Shown: positions 1 through 7,021, counted from the first letter of the stretch. The stretch is 10,628 bases of DNA from Candidatus Poribacteria bacterium (GCA_012961655.1 DTYX01000649.1:1-10628); one strand, 5' to 3'. Numbers and translations: made by a program. Notes: generated by a model from the sequence alone, not told the origin.

Positions 1-5
1 GGCTA

Positions 6-30
6 CAGGGCGTTTTAACGTCCTTTTTTT
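6..30 (+). terminator. Rho-independent terminator of an upstream gene
   Basis: The arms GGGCGT (8-13) and ACGTCC (18-23) pair through six positions with one G-T wobble, closed by a four-base loop. A further A-T pair (7/24) leads straight into a run of seven T (24-30). This is the classic intrinsic terminator layout for plus-strand transcription. The gene it ends lies outside the window to the left. Confidence 0.75.
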
Positions 31-35
31 GATTC

Positions 36-59
36 AGCGTGGACATTGATGTCAACGCT
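36..59. promoter_or_regulatory. Near-perfect 24-bp dyad, possible operator
   Basis: The left half is AGCGT-G-GACAT (36-46) and the right half is ATGTC-A-ACGCT (49-59). They are perfect inverted repeats except for one G/A mismatch (41/54), around a two-base centre. The dyad lies about 40 bases upstream of the -35 box at 98, where an activator or repressor could bind. It could instead be a second hairpin behind the terminator, although no T-run follows closely. The operator reading is inference from symmetry and position. Confidence 0.45.
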
Positions 60-97
60 TTCAAATTTTCGGGTCAGTCCAGAGAAAATTCTGAGTG

Positions 98-126
98 TTG
101 CATTCATGAAATTTTTGTGATATACT
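98..126 (+). promoter_or_regulatory. Sigma-70 type promoter with extended -10
   Basis: A -35-like TTGCAT (98-103) is separated by exactly 17 bases from TATACT (121-126). TGA stands directly before the -10, giving the extended TGn element. Transcription would start near 133, leaving a leader of about 160 bases before the YihY-family gene at 295. Confidence 0.6.
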
Positions 127-157
127 TAATACTTGTCTGTTTCCAGCTTTTTGAGAT

Positions 158-249
158 ACGGCATACGAGGATTTTCCCACTATCAGCCTTGTCGCTGTGG
201 GCAGCCTGGTGAATAAAGATTAGCTTGTGGAGATTGAGGCTATTGCCGT
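158..249 (+). promoter_or_regulatory. Possible folded leader RNA upstream of the YihY-family gene
   Basis: The leader between the promoter and the gene can fold into a three-way junction. The outer arms are ACGGCATA (158-165) and TATTGCCGT (241-249), with one bulge. One inner hairpin uses CCCAC (176-180) with GTGGG (197-201), extended by AGC/GCT. A second uses AGCC (203-206) with GGCT (238-241), sharing base 241 with the outer arm. I recognise no riboswitch class, and the helices are short, so chance pairing is possible. Nothing else is visible in 127-294 apart from an ATGTAG start-stop at 278-283 that overlaps the SD site. Confidence 0.3.
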
Positions 250-294
250 TGTGGATTAAACAGAAATTTCAAAATCTATGTAGGAGATTGGCAA

Positions 295-1704
295 ATGCAC
301 CAATTTAAAAAACTGATGCAATTGTTGAAAATCACAATAAATGAGCGGCATATCAATTTTGCCTACGGTTACCGATGCATCACTTATATCATCAAATTGA
401 TAATTCAAGTTTGGCAGCAATTGATAAACCACAAATGTCTTCAGCAGGCATCCTCTTTGGCATTTGCAACTGTCCTTTCATTAGTGCCGCTCCTCGCCGT
501 AGCTTTCTTTTTGTTAAATGCTTTCGATGCCTTCCAAGGAGTGGATTCTGACCTTATCGCGTATATTAAAGAAAATTTCCTCCCCGAGTATCAGGCAGAA
601 GAGATTTCCAACACCATTAAAGATTTCACCGAGAATGTCAATATAAGCAGAGTCGGCTTAATTGCCTTTTTCCCCCTGCTCTTAATTTCGATGATTCTGT
701 TCAACGCTATCGAAACAACTTTTAATGATATTTGGAATGTCAAGACCTCTCGTCCCATTTTTTATAAATTTGCTGTTTTTTATACCATAATCACGATTGG
801 TCCAATACTTATAACCCTTTCAATCTATCAAGCGGCTTCTTTGGAACAGGAGTTAGGACAACCCGGCAACTACTTTTTTAAGTGGCTATTTGCTAGTTTC
901 TTCCCATTCTCATTTCTATGGTTAGCTCTTCTACTCGCCTATAAGTTGCTCCCCAACACCGTTGTCAGATGGAAACCTGCGATGGTTGGAGCATTGATAG
1001 CTAGCATTCTCATTGAGCTTACCAGGGATGGATTCAGCTATTATCTGTTAAACATTAGTGGCCCGGGTTACAAGATATTTTATGGGGCGGTGGCTTTTAT
1101 TCCAATATTTGCCTCTTGGGTTTTTATGTCGTGGCTCATCGTTTTGTTGGGTACGGAATTCACCAACGCCATTCAAAATTTTGCAAAAATTCACCTCAGA
1201 GAAACAATACATGGCGAAGAACCAAATGCCAGTAAAAACAATATCATATTTGTCAATTCTATTTTAGCCATAAAATTATTTCTCACGGTTGCTGAGAACT
1301 ATCGGAATGGAAATGCAGCATTGTCCAAATCTCATATTGCATCCAAATTTGGCGTTTCTGAGGAGGTCATCGAGCGAATCTTTAAGAGATATAAAGAGGA
1401 ACGTCTCATTTTGGAGGTCGAAGGAGATACGCAAGGTTACATCCCCGCGCGTCCGTTGAATCGAATTTACATCGACCAGCTTATCAATGCCTTTGAGGGA
1501 AATTTGGAATTTCTCGCAAATCTCCCCTCCGAAAATTCTGAAGCTCTACGAATTTTGAATTATAAATTAAAATACTCAAGACAAAAGGTGATTAATGGAA
1601 TTAGCATTCAATCATTGTTAAGCGATTCAAAAGAATTAGCCTCTGAATTGATAGATGAGTTTCAACCTCAGTTAGAGGATAAAAGGTTCAAAGAGGTTGA
1701 ATGA
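295..1704 (+). CDS. YihY/virulence factor BrkB family membrane protein with C-terminal winged-helix-like tail
   Basis: This is an inner-membrane protein of the YihY/BrkB family, once misnamed ribonuclease BN; its molecular role is not settled. Six hydrophobic segments are visible at about residues 52-76, 120-140, 158-180, 196-219, 226-248 and 262-285. Family features include the early SLAFATVLSLVPLLAV stretch, the FN.IE..FN.IW region (136-147) and the GPGYKIFYGAVAFIPIF loop (256-272). After residue 300 a soluble part follows. Residues about 324-400 look like a winged helix (LSKSHIASKFGVSEEVIERI), and an acidic tail ends the protein at 469. YihY proteins without this tail are usually near 300 residues; longer versions with a soluble C-terminus are also known. 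The start is supported by AGGAG (282-286), 8 bases before ATG. The next gene follows after 52 bases on the same strand and may be co-transcribed. Confidence 0.88.
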   Translation: MHQFKKLMQLLKITINERHINFAYGYRCITYIIKLIIQVWQQLINHKCLQQASSLAFATVLSLVPLLAVAFFLLNAFDAFQGVDSDLIAYIKENFLPEYQAEEISNTIKDFTENVNISRVGLIAFFPLLLISMILFNAIETTFNDIWNVKTSRPIFYKFAVFYTIITIGPILITLSIYQAASLEQELGQPGNYFFKWLFASFFPFSFLWLALLLAYKLLPNTVVRWKPAMVGALIASILIELTRDGFSYYLLNISGPGYKIFYGAVAFIPIFASWVFMSWLIVLLGTEFTNAIQNFAKIHLRETIHGEEPNASKNNIIFVNSILAIKLFLTVAENYRNGNAALSKSHIASKFGVSEEVIERIFKRYKEERLILEVEGDTQGYIPARPLNRIYIDQLINAFEGNLEFLANLPSENSEALRILNYKLKYSRQKVINGISIQSLLSDSKELASELIDEFQPQLEDKRFKEVE

Positions 1705-1756
1705 TGTTGAGTCTGTAAACATTCTGACACTAACGTTTCACACAGAGGAGTAATTT

Positions 1757-3430
1757 ATGTCCCAATTGGAAGGTGGAGAATTAGTCGTAAGAGTTTTGAA
1801 GGAAGAAGGCGTAAAATACATTTTCACCTTGTGCGGCGGTTCGATTATCCCGATTTACAACGCCTGCCTTGATTACGATATCAAAGTCATTGGCGTGCGA
1901 AATGAGCAAACTGCATCGTACATGGCGGACGCCTGGGGAAGATTGACCCGGCAGCCGGGTATTTGCGTCGTCACCTCAGGGCCAGGCCACACAAACGCTT
2001 TGACCGGTTTAGCCACTGCATATTTAGCTCATAGTCCGATGATTTTGATAAGCGGGCATTGCTACCTCGAAGATATTGAGAAAGATGCTTTTCAGGAAAT
2101 CGACCAGGTGGGCATGGCGGCGCCGGTAACGAAATGGTCTAAGCTGACGCTCGATGTCAAACGCGTCCCCGAATACGTGGCGACGGCATTCAGGCAGGCG
2201 ACGAGCGGTAAGCCAGGTCCTGTGCATCTGAGCATCCCCAGGGATATTATGGAAGGCAAAGCGGAAGAATCTGCAGTTACCTTTGTGCCGCCATTAAAGT
2301 ATCGTTCTCAGGCGAGGATTCGAGGGGATTCTGAGTTGATTGAAAGTGCTGTGCGGTTGCTGGCTCAAGCTGAGAGACCCGCTGTCATCGCCGGTGGTGG
2401 AGTGCATTGGTCTGATGCAAACGCCGCGCTCAAAGAGTTTATCGAGTTGACCCAGATTCCGCTGTTTACGAAAGAAGATGAAATCGGCTGTGTGAATAAG
2501 AGTTTTCCGCTCTATTTCGGTTTAGCCAGCAGGCGGAACAACGATGTCGCATTCAAACTTGAACAGGCTGATGTGGTCTTAGTTTTGGGACTGAGATTGG
2601 ACAGCAGGTCACTACATGGTCAACCGCCCTTCCTTGGCGAAAGGATGAAACTCATCCGAGTCGACCTCACTCCCGAGGAATTGGGTCGCAACCGAGAACA
2701 TGAAATCGGCATCGTCGGAGATATGAAATCGGTTTTGTTGGATATGATTGAGGCCGCGCGTAAAATCGATTCATGGGGAAAGACGGCATGGCTGGCTGAG
2801 TTACGAACAGCGCGCGAGCAATACTTGGCGCGTTGGGATGAGATACGCCATTCAGATGCCAAACCCGTGCATCCGCTTCGACTATGCCATGAAATCGAAA
2901 AGGTTCTCGACGCGGAAGATACACTGGTGACAGATGGCGGAGATATCGGCCAGTGGGCGAAAGTCGCATTCTACTCGCGTCATCCAAGCCACTGGTTGAC
3001 AGTTGGCGCTATCGGCGGTGTAGGCTGTGGCATTCCCTTCGCGCTCGCCGCTCAACTCGCCCGGCCGAAACACCGCACTATTTTGCTTTCAGGAGATGGC
3101 TCCTTCGGCTTCGGCGCAATGGAATTCGATATCGCCGTCAAGAACAGTATCCCCATCGTCGCCGTACTCAGCAATGACAAATATTGGGGCATCATCCGAC
3201 ATCCTCAAATCGCGAGGTATGGCGAGGAGAGGGCAATCGGCACAGAACTCGGGTTTACACGCTACGATAAAATTGTCGAGGCATTGGACGGATACGGGGA
3301 ATTTGTCCAAAATCCCGATGACATCGCGCCCGCAATCAAACGCGCTCTGGATTCGGGAGTGCCGGCGTGTGTGAATGTGATGACGGAATTTGCCAATCCG
3401 ATGTACTCCGGAAGCCCAGGAAGTGTCTAA
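1757..3430 (+). CDS. Thiamine-diphosphate enzyme, acetolactate synthase-like
   Basis: The protein has the three-domain layout of ThDP-dependent decarboxylases and synthases. The N-terminal pyrimidine-binding domain covers about residues 1-165, with the catalytic glutamate E50 in RNEQTASYMADAWGR and the SGPGHTNALTGL segment. The central domain is about 190-335. The C-terminal pyrophosphate domain is about 370-545, with the GDG motif (446-448) and the metal ligands D447 and N473 in LSND. The length of 557 fits the family. GAGGAG (1745-1750) lies 6 bases before ATG. No regulatory small subunit (IlvN/IlvH) or other branched-chain amino acid gene lies nearby, so a true biosynthetic acetolactate synthase is not indicated. 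Oxalyl-CoA decarboxylase, benzoylformate decarboxylase or other 2-keto-acid enzymes are alternatives. Cofactor binding is secure; the substrate is unknown. Confidence 0.88.
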   Translation: MSQLEGGELVVRVLKEEGVKYIFTLCGGSIIPIYNACLDYDIKVIGVRNEQTASYMADAWGRLTRQPGICVVTSGPGHTNALTGLATAYLAHSPMILISGHCYLEDIEKDAFQEIDQVGMAAPVTKWSKLTLDVKRVPEYVATAFRQATSGKPGPVHLSIPRDIMEGKAEESAVTFVPPLKYRSQARIRGDSELIESAVRLLAQAERPAVIAGGGVHWSDANAALKEFIELTQIPLFTKEDEIGCVNKSFPLYFGLASRRNNDVAFKLEQADVVLVLGLRLDSRSLHGQPPFLGERMKLIRVDLTPEELGRNREHEIGIVGDMKSVLLDMIEAARKIDSWGKTAWLAELRTAREQYLARWDEIRHSDAKPVHPLRLCHEIEKVLDAEDTLVTDGGDIGQWAKVAFYSRHPSHWLTVGAIGGVGCGIPFALAAQLARPKHRTILLSGDGSFGFGAMEFDIAVKNSIPIVAVLSNDKYWGIIRHPQIARYGEERAIGTELGFTRYDKIVEALDGYGEFVQNPDDIAPAIKRALDSGVPACVNVMTEFANPMYSGSPGSV

Positions 3431-3466
3431 AACGCTCGGTTAATTCTATCTCCATTTTGTCGTTAA

Positions 3467-3487
3467 ACGTGATGCGTGAAGCGTAAA
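3467..3487 (+). repeat. Heptamer tandem repeat, copy 1 (RCGTRAW x3)
   Basis: Three consecutive heptamers, ACGTGAT, GCGTGAA and GCGTAAA, stand in the spacer between the ThDP enzyme and the dCMP deaminase. They share the consensus RCGTRAW with the tandem blocks at 6927-6954 and 9555-9575. The last unit also forms the left arm of the hairpin at 3480-3504. Confidence 0.7.
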
Positions 3488-3504
3488 ATTCTACGTTTTA
3501 CGCT
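3480..3504 (+). terminator. Hairpin in the spacer after the ThDP enzyme
   Basis: AGCGTAAAA (3480-3488) pairs perfectly with TTTTACGCT (3496-3504) over a seven-base loop. It lies 50 bases after the stop of the ThDP enzyme and 33 bases before the dCMP deaminase start. There is no T-run after it, so it may be an attenuating or RNA-stabilising structure rather than a true terminator. It is built from the heptamer repeat and an inverted copy of it. Confidence 0.45.
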
Positions 3505-3537
3505 CTATACACAAGACTTCTAAGAGGATAAATATAT

Positions 3538-3990
3538 ATGACAAATCGGCTGAACTGGCATCAGTATTTCATGAAAATCGCCAACTTAGTCGCAGAACGT
3601 TCCACCTGTTGCAGAGCAAAAGTAGGGGCTGTAATTGTGAAAGATAAAAATATTTTATCAACAGGATATAATGGCTCGCCGTCAGGCTTGCCGCATTGTA
3701 CTGATGTCGGATGTTTGGTATACAAATCGATAACTCCGGATGGGAGAACAGAAGAGAACTGTTTTAGGACAATTCACGCTGAAATTAACGCCATCGCACA
3801 AGCCGCAAAGCACGGTTCGAGCATTAACGAAGCGGATATTTACATTACCCACACTCCGTGCATTCACTGCCTTAAAGTTTTGATAAACACGGGAATCAAA
3901 AATATATACTATCAGCATGAATACAAAGTTGAAACGATTGCGGATATGGTCGAGCAGGCGGAGATAAATTTGATGCAGGTGGAATTTTAA
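3538..3990 (+). CDS. dCMP deaminase (ComEB family)
   Basis: The predicted reaction is zinc-dependent deamination of dCMP to dUMP, the precursor of dTMP, in the cytoplasm. The catalytic zinc site is complete: HAE (80-82), with H80 as ligand and E82 as proton shuttle, then PCIHC (107-111), with C108 and C111. The second, structural cysteine/histidine set typical of dCMP deaminases is also present: CC (24-25), H53-C54 and C59, around the STGYNGSPSGLPHC segment. The length of 150 is normal for the family. GAGG (3524-3527) lies 10 bases before ATG. The upstream neighbour ends 107 bases earlier, behind a hairpin, so the gene may be its own unit. A related deaminase such as a riboflavin or tRNA enzyme is unlikely given the second Cys set. 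Confidence 0.92.
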   Translation: MTNRLNWHQYFMKIANLVAERSTCCRAKVGAVIVKDKNILSTGYNGSPSGLPHCTDVGCLVYKSITPDGRTEENCFRTIHAEINAIAQAAKHGSSINEADIYITHTPCIHCLKVLINTGIKNIYYQHEYKVETIADMVEQAEINLMQVEF

Positions 3991-3992
3991 AA

Positions 3993-4033
3993 TGCCTACA
4001 ATGTCTACATTGAACGACGTTTCATTGTAGGCA
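3993..4033. repeat. Perfect 11-bp inverted repeat between dCMP deaminase and sulfatase remnant
   Basis: TGCCTACAATG (3993-4003) is the exact reverse complement of CATTGTAGGCA (4023-4033), around a 19-base loop that itself contains a partial copy (CTACATTG). It starts 3 bases after the dCMP deaminase stop. There is no T-run on the plus strand; on the minus strand the stem is followed by TTTTAAAATT. It may act as a weak terminator for the deaminase, or be a mobile palindromic repeat. Confidence 0.5.
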
Positions 4034-4050
4034 ATTGAAAGGGAGGCGAA

Positions 4051-4847
4051 ATGAGCGCTAAAAGACCTAACATCTTGATACTCATTACCGACCAGCAGCG
4101 TTGGACTGCCGCCGCAAGCTGAGATATACTACAAAGCCATGGGCATCAAAGACGGCATTCAGCACCCTTCGGAGAGATTTCCCAAGCGGGCTATTGCTTT
4201 TCGAGGGCGAGACGACATGAGCCATACCGCGTTCGTTGCTGACCGGACGATTGAGTATATCCGCCAAAATCGCGACGGGAATTTTCTCTGCGTCGCCGGT
4301 TTCTACTCGCCCCATTCGCCTTGGGTCGCGCCGCAAAAGTTCCTCGACCTCTATGAACTGGACGAGTTGACCCTGCCCGAATTCCCTCCTGAAATAGATG
4401 TCAAAAGGTCTGAATCTTTCTTTTCGAATGCTGAACTTCGTTCCGCGCGCCATGGATACTACGCGATGGTCAGTGAGCTGGACCACCACGTCGGTCGTAT
4501 TCTGGATTGTCTCAACGATTGCGGTATAGCAGAGAATACCGTAGTCATTTTCACTTCAGACCATGGTGAACCACTTGCAAGGACACTCTTTGCTTGACGC
4601 TCTAACAGGACAATCATTCACTGGCCGCGCCTCAGCGCTAACTGAGGGTGAAAGAGTTAAGACGATTCGAACGGCAAAATACCGCTACGTATCGTATGCT
4701 GACGGTAGGGAATTACTCTTCGATTTAGAGACGGATACGCACGGATATCACAACGTGGCTAATAGAATGGATTACGCTCAGGCGCTGGCAGAAGCTCGAC
4801 ATCTGATTAAGATAGAACGCCCCATCCCACGCTCATGGGCATACTGA
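4051..4847 (+). pseudogene. Sulfatase (arylsulfatase-type) remnant with two internal deletions
   Basis: Three pieces of one sulfatase follow each other in three reading frames. Piece 1 (from 4051, SD GGGAGG at 4041-4046) reads the standard start with RPNILILITDQQRW, then stops at 4120-4122. Piece 2 (about 4106-4570) holds RGRDDMSHTAFVADRTIEYI, the SPHSPWVAPQKFLDLY segment and the metal-site motif TSDHGE, then leaves frame and stops at 4595-4597. Piece 3 (about 4566-4847) carries the C-terminal HLQGHSLLDALTG and the ending seen in the family. Missing between pieces 1 and 2 is the region with the C/S-x-P-x-R signature, whose cysteine becomes formylglycine. The part after TSDHGE is missing between pieces 2 and 3. 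The gene is about half its usual length and cannot make an active sulfatase. Both losses look like clean deletions; an assembly artefact is the main alternative. Confidence 0.88.
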
Positions 4848-4862
4848 TGGCAGTATCTAAAT

Positions 4863-4888
4863 GACAGGTGATGAATGCAAATCATGTC
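4863..4888. other. Bulged hairpin between convergent genes
   Basis: GACA (4863-4866) and TGAT (4869-4872) pair with ATCA (4881-4884) and TGTC (4885-4888), leaving a two-base bulge and an eight-base loop. It overlaps the stop codon of the minus-strand AsnB-like gene and lies just after the sulfatase remnant. A terminator role is possible, but there is no T-run. Confidence 0.25.
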
Positions 4889-6183
4889 TTCTGCGGTTTC
4901 TTCCTCGCCGCGGGGAACAGGACATTATTCAAAATCAGACGGTAACCGGGCGAATCCTTATGTAAGTCCAAATCCGTCGGCACATCTCCTTCTCCCACTG
5001 TATGGCGGTAATCCTCCGGGTCATGTCCGCCCAGGAAAGTAAAAGTCCCCTTGCCAAGCTTGCCGTGTATGTATTTTGCGTAGTTACTGCCTTCAATATC
5101 TCCCAGAATTGTCACAGTATCGCGGATGGTTTTCTTATTGAAAGAGGTCGTCTGCCCTAGAAAGCCCCTTACTTTCCCGACGTGGTTTTGAGTTAGCATA
5201 GTGGGAATCGGGTCATGTTTAGCGGCAAACTCAAATAGGACGAAATCTTCCTCGCCGGCCAATGGATTTAAACTCGGTTCAGGATTGTCGATGCTCGAAA
5301 ACTCGTAGACATTGGGATTGGTCTGGAGAGTAAAATTCTCGAAAGCGAAGGTCCGTTTAAAATCCAGTTTTGAACGATAATTTGGGTCGATGGGAGTGCC
5401 ATCCAATTCCGGAGCGACGATGTCAACCTCGCCGCTCTTTGTCGATAGGGCTATATCCAGTGTCTCAGGTGCAGAACACATCGCAAACATAAATCCCCCT
5501 CTGACCACGTAATCCTGAACAGCTAAAGCGACAGCGGCTTTATGTTTGGCGACGCTATCGTATCCAGCCTCCGCTGATGCTTGTTCAAACAACCGAACCC
5601 GCTGTTGATACCAGACAGCGTTTTTATATACACCGTAGAATTTACCATACTGCCCGGTAAAATCCTCATGATGTAGATGCAGCCAATCGTATCCCTTCGT
5701 CTCCAATTCTCCTGCCAGTACCTCTTTATCCCACAAAGTCGTATAGGGAATCTCCGCATAGTTAAGCGCCAGTTTGACAGCATCATCCCACGGGTCTCTA
5801 TATGGTGAATCTTCTGGTGGCGCATAAACCGCGACTTTTGGAGCTTTTTCCAGCAAAATTGCATCCATGTTGCTGTTGTCAATCTCTTGCTTGATAGCGC
5901 CCCAATCCGCATCGGATATCGGCTCAAAATAGACCCCCATCGCCAATGCCCTCTGTCGCACCTCCTGCTGGTCTACGAGTAAAAAGGAACCGCATCTGTA
6001 GTTTAACAACCACCAGGCGCGATATTCACGCGGCGTTTGCAAAGTCCAGTAAGTCAAACCGTAGGCTTTCAGATGATTTGTCTGTTTCCCATCCATCGGA
6101 ATCAGCAACCACTGCGCGAAAACTGATGAGGTGAAAATTAAGGTAAGCATTGTTAAGATTATAAGTACAGTTAAACTTTTCAT
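4882..6183 (-). CDS. Secreted 'asparagine synthetase B-like' family protein of unknown function
   Basis: The 433-residue product begins with a signal peptide (about 1-23, ending VFA before QWLL), so it is exported. From memory I recognise the family commonly labelled 'asparagine synthetase B' in Bacteroidota. Shared stretches are LIPMD..QTNHLKAYG (27-42), LLNYR.GSFLL (59-69), EKAPKVAVY (112-120), PWDDAV (131-136), YDWLHLHHEDFTGQYGKF (165-182), GGFMFAMCSA (229-238), LTQNH (330-334), LGGHDPEDY (384-392) and the ending LNNVLFPAA (418-426). It has neither the N-terminal Cys glutaminase domain nor the ATP-dependent synthetase domain of real AsnB, so the usual name misleads. The FAMCSA cysteine inside a strand-turn context recalls class-I amidotransferase-like folds; that is inference. 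GGGAG lies 8 bases before ATG. It follows the DUF488-like gene by 31 bases and is probably co-transcribed with it. Confidence 0.8.
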   Translation of the reverse strand: MKSLTVLIILTMLTLIFTSSVFAQWLLIPMDGKQTNHLKAYGLTYWTLQTPREYRAWWLLNYRCGSFLLVDQQEVRQRALAMGVYFEPISDADWGAIKQEIDNSNMDAILLEKAPKVAVYAPPEDSPYRDPWDDAVKLALNYAEIPYTTLWDKEVLAGELETKGYDWLHLHHEDFTGQYGKFYGVYKNAVWYQQRVRLFEQASAEAGYDSVAKHKAAVALAVQDYVVRGGFMFAMCSAPETLDIALSTKSGEVDIVAPELDGTPIDPNYRSKLDFKRTFAFENFTLQTNPNVYEFSSIDNPEPSLNPLAGEEDFVLFEFAAKHDPIPTMLTQNHVGKVRGFLGQTTSFNKKTIRDTVTILGDIEGSNYAKYIHGKLGKGTFTFLGGHDPEDYRHTVGEGDVPTDLDLHKDSPGYRLILNNVLFPAARKKPQKT

Positions 6184-6214
6184 TATAGCATCTCCCTATT
6201 CAGCAGTTTGTGCA

Positions 6215-6865
6215 TTATTCGCTTTTGGATTCTTCCCAATGATAATCCACTAAAAGCTTGTTTTCCTTATTACAAGCATAAATATTACCATCATAGTACT
6301 GACATAGAATACAACTGACGCGCTTGTCCTCAGAGTTTTGGGGGGAGAAAAATTCACATTCTTCAGCGATATCATTAATCTGAGGAATATTGCTATGTCT
6401 AGTTTCAGGTTCCATCTCTTCAATCACTTCCGCTTCCTCAACGATTTGGGGGATTTCACTACGCTCAACTTCCGGTGTCTCTATTTCCCGAGAGATAGTA
6501 AGGTCGATGACAGTTTGATTAATACCCAGGCTTCGCCAGATGCCATTGATAATTTCAGCGAGGATACTGCGATAACTGTCTTCGCTATTCTCCTCTGGCG
6601 AGTGCAACGTCACATCATTTTTAATGCTGTATTCCGCCAGCCCCTTCAATCTGTTTTGGGGTTTCCTATATTCTGCTCGCATCTGTCGTTTGAATCGTTC
6701 TGCGAACTCTTCAAAACTAATTTTTTTTGAGCGATAAGCTCCCAAAAGTTCTCGTGATGGGGTCAGTTCAAGAACATTTGGTATTCCTTCTATCTTTTCA
6801 TGACAAATCGCAAATTTTCTGCCTATGCTTGCTTTCTGGTTTGATATAGAGTTAATGTAAAGCAT
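6215..6865 (-). CDS. DUF488-like protein with degenerate signature and Cys-containing C-terminal tail
   Basis: The start at 6865 is preferred because AGAGGAA lies about 5 bases upstream; an in-frame ATG at 6934 has no such site and falls in the heptamer repeat. In the 216-residue product, residues about 1-112 match the DUF488 layout: LTPSRELLGAYRSKKISFEEF (34-54), RLKGLAEYS, then VTLHSPEENSEDSYRSILAEII (85-106). In ordinary members the last block reads roughly TLLC-E-...-CHRS-LAEII. Here the Cys is lost (HS) and CHR is SYR, so the presumed functional residues are gone. An acidic linker (about 113-170) follows, with a repeated S-x-IPQI-x3-AE motif. The tail has C185, C188 and C198 (CILC...YAC), perhaps half of a zinc site. 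Function unknown; probably co-transcribed with the downstream AsnB-like gene. Confidence 0.72.
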   Translation of the reverse strand: MLYINSISNQKASIGRKFAICHEKIEGIPNVLELTPSRELLGAYRSKKISFEEFAERFKRQMRAEYRKPQNRLKGLAEYSIKNDVTLHSPEENSEDSYRSILAEIINGIWRSLGINQTVIDLTISREIETPEVERSEIPQIVEEAEVIEEMEPETRHSNIPQINDIAEECEFFSPQNSEDKRVSCILCQYYDGNIYACNKENKLLVDYHWEESKSE

Positions 6866-6926
6866 TGTTTTTCCTCTCTTTTGAGATAATTTGGTCAAAG
6901 GACGCTTTATCCCATACATATTAGCT

Positions 6927-6954
6927 TTACGCATTACGCATTACGTATTACGTA
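6927..6954 (-). repeat. Heptamer tandem repeat, copy 2 (RCGTRAW x4)
   Basis: Read on the minus strand, four consecutive heptamers ACGTAAT, ACGTAAT, GCGTAAT and GCGTAAA stand upstream of the DUF488-like gene. They fit the same RCGTRAW consensus as the blocks at 3467 and 9555. On the minus strand the units contain TAATAC, which resembles a -10 box, so the block could contribute to the promoter of the DUF488-like gene; this is inference. Confidence 0.75.
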
Positions 6955-7021
6955 TTAAGCGATAAATTGCAAATTGGTATAATTCAGACCAAAGGTTTAA
7001 GCCCGTTTACGACACAATAAA

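Noticed and set aside
127..294. 6S RNA or a known riboswitch in the leader
   Set aside because: The helices are short and the conserved sequence marks of known classes are not seen.
2620..3374. Several overlapping open frames inside the ThDP enzyme
   Set aside because: They are shadow frames of a gene whose own frame carries all cofactor motifs.
4085..4489. Minus-strand open frame of 134 codons opposite the sulfatase remnant
   Set aside because: The plus strand carries recognisable sulfatase sequence here; the opposite frame is its shadow.
4139..4597. Functional shortened sulfatase from an internal ATG
   Set aside because: The formylglycine signature and part of the metal site are missing, and the frame ends in junk after TSDHGE.
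5523..5927. Minus-strand frame of 134 codons within the AsnB-like gene
   Set aside because: It is an alternative frame within a recognised family protein; the product is rich in Arg, Met and Ile with no motif.
6338..6730. Plus-strand open frame of 130 codons opposite the DUF488-like gene
   Set aside because: The minus strand matches DUF488 and has a good SD; the plus frame is Phe-rich with no SD.
6927..6954. Tandem heptamers as a CRISPR array
   Set aside because: The units are seven bases with no spacers, and no cas gene is present.
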